Positions 13,696 through 16,924 of a stretch of DNA of 16,924 nt are shown one piece after another; within the stretch, counting starts at the first letter, position 1, and every line of letters begins with the position of its first letter. The stretch is from an uncultured Clostridia bacterium (lineage in GTDB: Bacteria; Bacillota; Clostridia; Oscillospirales; Oscillospiraceae). The notes under the pieces were generated by a model. That model searched no databases. It saw nothing but the letters and a program-made list of their open reading frames with translations, and was not told where the DNA came from. The stretch is taken from positions 1 through 16,924 of the forward strand of contig CAMFZO010000014.1 of assembly GCA_946006895.1 (NCBI GenBank), written 5' to 3'. Both the position numbers and the translations under genes were made by a program.

Positions 13696-14742
13696 ATGAA
13701 AAAGCCCTGGAAGCTGCTGGCCTACGGTGTCTGCGGCCTTGTGGGCATCTGGCTGACGGCCAAGGTGCTGCTGCCCGTGGGATTGCCCTTTCTGCTGGGC
13801 TATCTGCTGTCCGGTGCGGCCTCACCTGCTGGGCGGCTTCTGCGCACCAAGGCCCATTTCCCCCGCTGGCTCGCCTCCTTTCTCAGCGTCACGGCCATCT
13901 CCGCCGTCCTGATCGCACTGCTCTGGCTGCTGGGCAGAGGACTTTTCTCCGCGGCACAGCGAATGGGCACCCGGCTGCCTGACCTGCTGGAATCCATGGA
14001 GCAGCCGCTGCAGGCTCTCCATGCCAAGCTGCTGCGTCTGGCGGCAAACCTGCCCGCCTCTCTTGCGGCAGCGGCGACCACCTGGATTGACCGCCTGTTT
14101 GAGGGCGGAAGCGTAGTGGCAGGGACCGTTTCCGAGCGGGTTCTGAGTTTTGCGGGAAGTCTGCTTTCCTGGGTGCCGAACCTGTTTTTGTTCATTCTGA
14201 CGGCACTGCTGTCAGCCTACCTCTTTTCTTCCCAGAAGGAGGTCCTGCAAAAAGCCGTTCGCCGTCATCTGCCGGAAAGCTGGCTGACCCGCTTTTCCTC
14301 AGTCCGCAAGCGGCTGAAAACCGCTCTGAGCGGCTATTTCAAAGCCCAGGGCTGTCTGCTGCTGGTGACTTTTTCCGTGCTGACGGCGGGCTTGCTGGTC
14401 CTGCGCCGTCCCCACGCGGTGATCACCGCCCTGGTCATCGCCCTCATCGACGCCCTGCCGGTGTTCGGTGTGGGCGCGGTGCTCATTCCCTGGGGCATTC
14501 TCTCCTTTTTGCAGGGGGAGACCACGCTTGCCGTTGGCCTGCTGCTGCTCTACGCCGCGGCAGCCCTCTGCCGCACCATGCTGGAGCCGCGCTTTATGGG
14601 CCGTCAGATGGGTCTGAACCCGCTGCTGACTCTGCTGTGTCTCTACGCAGGCTTCCGGCTGTTCGGTGTGCTGGGAATGATTCTGGTGCCGCTGGCAGTC
14701 ATTCTGCTCAAGCAGCTCTATGATCTTCTCGAAGCGGCATGA
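13696..14742 (+). CDS. ytvI: AI-2E-family membrane protein, sporulation YtvI-like
   Basis: A 348-residue, strongly hydrophobic protein with the AI-2E transporter family layout. Two N-terminal membrane spans lie at about residues 8-40, one at about 62-82, and an amphipathic region 'LLESMEQPLQALHAKLLRLAANL' follows. A span at about 158-178, then 'RRHLPESWLTRFSSVRKRLKTALSGYFKAQ' and a block of spans to the end complete it. 'DALPVFGVGAVLIPWGI' and 'LEPRFMGRQMGLNPLLTLLCLYAGFRLFG' are typical of the clostridial sporulation subgroup YtvI. The transported substrate is unknown. GAAAGGAG precedes the ATG. It ends 10 bp from the convergent MocR gene. Confidence 0.85.
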   Translation: MKKPWKLLAYGVCGLVGIWLTAKVLLPVGLPFLLGYLLSGAASPAGRLLRTKAHFPRWLASFLSVTAISAVLIALLWLLGRGLFSAAQRMGTRLPDLLESMEQPLQALHAKLLRLAANLPASLAAAATTWIDRLFEGGSVVAGTVSERVLSFAGSLLSWVPNLFLFILTALLSAYLFSSQKEVLQKAVRRHLPESWLTRFSSVRKRLKTALSGYFKAQGCLLLVTFSVLTAGLLVLRRPHAVITALVIALIDALPVFGVGAVLIPWGILSFLQGETTLAVGLLLLYAAAALCRTMLEPRFMGRQMGLNPLLTLLCLYAGFRLFGVLGMILVPLAVILLKQLYDLLEAA

Positions 14743-14752
14743 GCCGCAGCAG

Positions 14753-16147
14753 TCATCGCACTCCCCGGCAAAGCTCCGCAAGGATCTCCAACGCAGCGGG
14801 CACCCGGTCCAGGTCCAGGCAGGCATAGTTGAAGATCAGGCTGCCGCTGTCCGTGGGCACTGACTGGTAATCGCTCAAAAACCGCACGGAAAGCCCCCGG
14901 TCCTTTGCCGCCTCCCGCAGTTCCGCGTCGCTCAGCTTGCTTTGAAGCTGCAAAAGAAAATGGGTCCCGGCGCCAGCCTCCAAAATGCGGCAGTGCTTAC
15001 CCAGAGGGCTTTCCGCCACCAGCTCCATCAGCCGCTCCCGCTTGTCCCGATAACGCTTGCGCAGACGATTCAGGTGCTTTTCATAGGCGCCGGAGGAGAT
15101 GAATTTCGCCAGGGTGTACTGCTCAAAGGTGGGAACGGCGCAGGTGTAAAAGCCCAGCGCGTCGCAAAAGTGCTCCATCAGCGTCCCCGGCAGGCAGACA
15201 TAGGCGATACGCAGGGACGGCGCAATGGTCTGGGAAAAGGTGCTCAGGTACAGGACCCGTTCCCGGCTGTCCATGGAAAACAGCGGCGGCACGGGCGTTC
15301 CGCTGTGGCGCAGCTCGCTGTCGTAGTCATCCTCCAGAATGTAGCGCTCCGGCCGGACATAGGCCCACTGGAGCAGCTCGTTTCTTCGGCGGATAGGCAT
15401 GACGATGCCCGTGGGATAGTGGTGGGCCGGAGAGATGTGGACGATGTCCGCACCACTCTTTTCCAGTTCGCGGACACTGAGCCCCGCATCATCCAGGGGG
15501 ATATGGCGCAATGTCACGTCGTTGGCGTTGTAGATCTCGGTGATCTTGCGGTAGCCCGGATCCTCGGCGGCATAGATCCGCTGTCTGCCCAACAGCCCCA
15601 CCATCAGTCCGTAGAGATGCTCGTTGCCTGCGCCGACGATGATCCGTTCCGGCGGCACCCGCATACCCCGGCTCTCATAAAGATGGTCGGAAATGGCCCG
15701 CCGCAGCTCCGGTGCGCCGCGAAAATCCACCGGCCGCAGGAGCTGCTGCCCCTGCTCGGCCATGACCGTCCGCATGGTCTTGACCCAGACGGAGAAAGGA
15801 AAGGGCACATCTTCCCCGCCGCCGCCGCTCAGATCCAGCAAGGGCTTCTGGGGCGGTGTTTCCGGTTCCGGCGGCAGCGGCGCAGAGGTCAGCCGCGCCG
15901 TATCGCCGATGGCGCAGACGTAGACGCCGCTGCGTTCCACCGCCCTGGCGTAGCCCTCAGCGATGAGCTGGGCATAGGCCGTCTCCACCGTAACGACGCC
16001 CACGCCCAGATTGGCAGCCAGCGCCCGCTTGGAGGGCAGACGGTCTCCCTCCTTTAGCACACCTGCGGCAATATCCGCCCGGATGTGACGGTAGAGAGAT
16101 ATATAGAGGCTCTGGCCCCGATCTTTTTCCAAAGTGTATGTCAGCAT
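14753..16147 (-). CDS. MocR-type (GntR + aminotransferase fold) regulator, PLP lysine replaced by Gln
   Basis: A 464-residue protein. The N-terminal GntR winged helix, 'LYISLYRHIRADIAAGVLKEGDRLPSKRALAANLGV' through 'YARAVERSGVYV', is followed by an acidic/Pro linker and a type-I aminotransferase fold: 'EDPGYRKITEIY', 'ISPAHHYPTGIVMPIRRRNELLQWA', 'YILEDDYDSELR'. MocR proteins sense pyridoxal phosphate (as PdxR) or amino acids. The lysine that should hold PLP, in 'TFSK', is Gln306 (TFSQTIAPSLRIAYV), encoded by an unambiguous CAG. Other active-site motifs are intact. It is divergent from an ECF transporter gene across a 95-bp gap with half-site repeats, so it probably controls that gene and itself. 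Confidence 0.92.
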   Translation of the reverse strand: MLTYTLEKDRGQSLYISLYRHIRADIAAGVLKEGDRLPSKRALAANLGVGVVTVETAYAQLIAEGYARAVERSGVYVCAIGDTARLTSAPLPPEPETPPQKPLLDLSGGGGEDVPFPFSVWVKTMRTVMAEQGQQLLRPVDFRGAPELRRAISDHLYESRGMRVPPERIIVGAGNEHLYGLMVGLLGRQRIYAAEDPGYRKITEIYNANDVTLRHIPLDDAGLSVRELEKSGADIVHISPAHHYPTGIVMPIRRRNELLQWAYVRPERYILEDDYDSELRHSGTPVPPLFSMDSRERVLYLSTFSQTIAPSLRIAYVCLPGTLMEHFCDALGFYTCAVPTFEQYTLAKFISSGAYEKHLNRLRKRYRDKRERLMELVAESPLGKHCRILEAGAGTHFLLQLQSKLSDAELREAAKDRGLSVRFLSDYQSVPTDSGSLIFNYACLDLDRVPAALEILAELCRGVR

Positions 16148-16150
16148 AAT

Positions 16151-16196
16151 CTGGTCCTATTAAAAATAATATTTTTGGTACTTTTAATAATACCAG
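16151..16196. promoter_or_regulatory. Operator-like array of three CTGGT/TTGGT-N-TTAA half-sites
   Basis: CTGGTCCTATTAA (16151-16163) and TTGGTACTTTTAA (16175-16187) are direct copies 24 bp apart. TTAATAATACCAG (16184-16196) is the inverted form (CTGGTATTATTAA on the minus strand), matching the first copy at 11 of 13 bases. The array sits in the shared control region just upstream of the transporter -10 box, as expected for MocR binding sites. Confidence 0.65.
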
Positions 16197-16209
16197 TTTG
16201 GAGTATAAT
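16181..16209 (+). promoter_or_regulatory. Activator-type promoter of the ECF S-component gene
   Basis: A perfect -10 TATAAT (16204-16209) lacks a good -35; CTTTTA stands at the right distance (16181-16186). The weak -35 lies inside the half-site array, which fits activation by the divergent MocR protein. Confidence 0.55.
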
Positions 16210-16242
16210 CGTTTCATCTCAAGAAAGCAAGAGGAGAAAGCT

Positions 16243-16767
16243 ATGAAAAATCAAAATTTGAAAAAAATGATCCTGACAGCCCTGTTCACCGCCCTGACCT
16301 GCGTGGCGACCATGCTCATTCAGCTCCAGATGCCCGCGACCCAGGGCTATGTCAACATCGGTGACTGCTTCGTGCTGCTGGGCGCATGGGTCCTCGGCCC
16401 GATCTACGGCGCCTTTGCCGGCGGCGTCGGCTCCGCCCTTGCCGACCTTTTGGCCGGATACCCCCACTACATCGTAGGCACCCTCATTATCAAAGCGCTG
16501 ATGGCGGTGATCGCCGCGCTGCTCTACCGCAAGCTGGGCAAGAAAAACACCTACCTCGGTCAGCTCGTCGGCGGCATTGCCGCAGAGCTTTGGATGGTGG
16601 CAGGCTACTTTTTCTATGCCATGCTCATTCTCGGCAAGGGTATTGCCGCCGCCACCAGCATCCCCGGCAACCTTCTGCAGGGCGCTATCGGCATCGTCGC
16701 CGCCATTGCCCTGGTCGCCGCTCTGCGGGAAAGCAAGACCCTCGACAAGGTGAACGCCAATGGATGA
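16243..16767 (+). CDS. ECF transporter S component, possibly for a B6 vitamer
   Basis: A 174-residue membrane protein with about five to six spans. 'GYVNIGDCFVLLGAWVLGPI' runs into 'YGAFAGGVGSALADLLAGYPHYIVGTLIIKALM', the pattern of vitamin-specific S components that team with the shared EcfA/A'/T module. The ATG at 16243 follows AGAGGAG; the frame opens earlier at 16198 without a ribosome site. The divergent MocR regulator and their shared operator suggest the substrate is what that regulator senses, most often pyridoxine or pyridoxal, but hydroxymethylpyrimidine or another vitamin is not excluded. It overlaps the next gene by 8 bp. Confidence 0.88.
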   Translation: MKNQNLKKMILTALFTALTCVATMLIQLQMPATQGYVNIGDCFVLLGAWVLGPIYGAFAGGVGSALADLLAGYPHYIVGTLIIKALMAVIAALLYRKLGKKNTYLGQLVGGIAAELWMVAGYFFYAMLILGKGIAAATSIPGNLLQGAIGIVAAIALVAALRESKTLDKVNANG

Positions 16768-16924
16768 GCTGAGAGCGCAGGCGGCCCAGGCTGCCCGGGA
16801 GCTGATCGAAAAGGCAAAGCTCAAGAAGGGCCAGATCGTTGTGGTCGGCTGCTCCACCAGTGAGATCTGCGGCAGCCGTATCGGGTCAGATTCCCGCCCC
16901 GAGGTCGCCGAGACGGTGTTTCAG
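16760..16924 (+). CDS. UPF0340/TIGR01440 (DUF436) family protein, N-terminal part
   Basis: The first 55 residues read MDELRAQAAQAARELIEKAK, then 'LKKGQIVVVGCSTSEICGSRIGSDSRPEVAETVFQ', the N-terminal signature of the YwlG-like TIGR01440 family, whose function is unknown. The ATG at 16760 lies inside the ECF gene end (8-bp overlap), so it is probably translated with the transporter. The gene is cut by the window edge. Confidence 0.88.
   Translation, partial: MDELRAQAAQAARELIEKAKLKKGQIVVVGCSTSEICGSRIGSDSRPEVAETVFQ

Noticed and set aside
14735..14748. GCGGC-ATGA-GCCGC hairpin at the ytvI stop as a terminator
   Set aside because: The stem is only 5 bp and no T-run follows on either strand.
14942..16057. 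371-codon open frame on the plus strand
   Set aside because: Antisense to the MocR regulator; no ribosome site or domain.

Overview
The window reads as chromosomal core DNA of a GC-rich, spore-forming anaerobe of the Firmicutes, most likely a gut clostridium of the Oscillospiraceae type. The evidence is a sporulation sigma factor (SigG), a YlmC/YmxH sporulation protein, a YtvI-like sporulation membrane protein, Gram-positive Shine-Dalgarno sites before almost every gene, GC-rich third positions, and consensus sigma-A promoters, nearly all with 17-bp spacers. Family names rest on recognising the protein sequences by eye; no search was run.

Left part (1-2680). The 5' end of rpsB and a cysteine-rich ylmC lie on the minus strand. 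A divergent, translationally coupled pair follows on the plus strand: a small protein with a Cys-x5-Cys-x3-Cys-x2-Cys motif and an internal lipobox, then a short radical SAM protein resembling glycyl-radical-enzyme activases. The pair runs tail to tail into minus-strand sigG, which has a candidate sigma-F promoter. I regard the pair as the best candidate for an under-described maturation system.

Centre (2622-5852). A gene-free stretch of about 700 bp upstream of rpsT holds three tandem TTTTGCACA boxes, which fit the relaxed DnaA-box consensus. It also holds three inverted near-copies, an exact 10-bp direct repeat and several short palindromes. rpsT, with a clear promoter and terminator, and recG follow.

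Housekeeping-to-accessory block (5853-12791). gpmI, an Asp23/Gls24 gene, and a fakA/yloV fatty-acid-kinase-like gene are followed by a tightly overlapping three-gene unit (ATP-grasp ligase, PHP-domain phosphoesterase, polysaccharide-deacetylase-like protein with an SLH-like tail). The unit ends at a hairpin that probably terminates transcription from both sides. The three genes look like one pathway that modifies a cell-envelope molecule or other glycoconjugate, but the substrate is not visible.

Right part (12800-16924). An acyl-carrier-like protein whose usual pantetheine serine position is Leu, an ACT-domain regulator, and ytvI come next. Last is a divergent MocR-type regulator and ECF-transporter S-component pair, whose shared control region carries three related half-sites. 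The regulator has Gln where the PLP-binding Lys is expected. A UPF0340/TIGR01440 gene overlaps the transporter gene and runs off the end. Regulator plus transporter suggests a vitamin-uptake switch, perhaps for vitamin B6.
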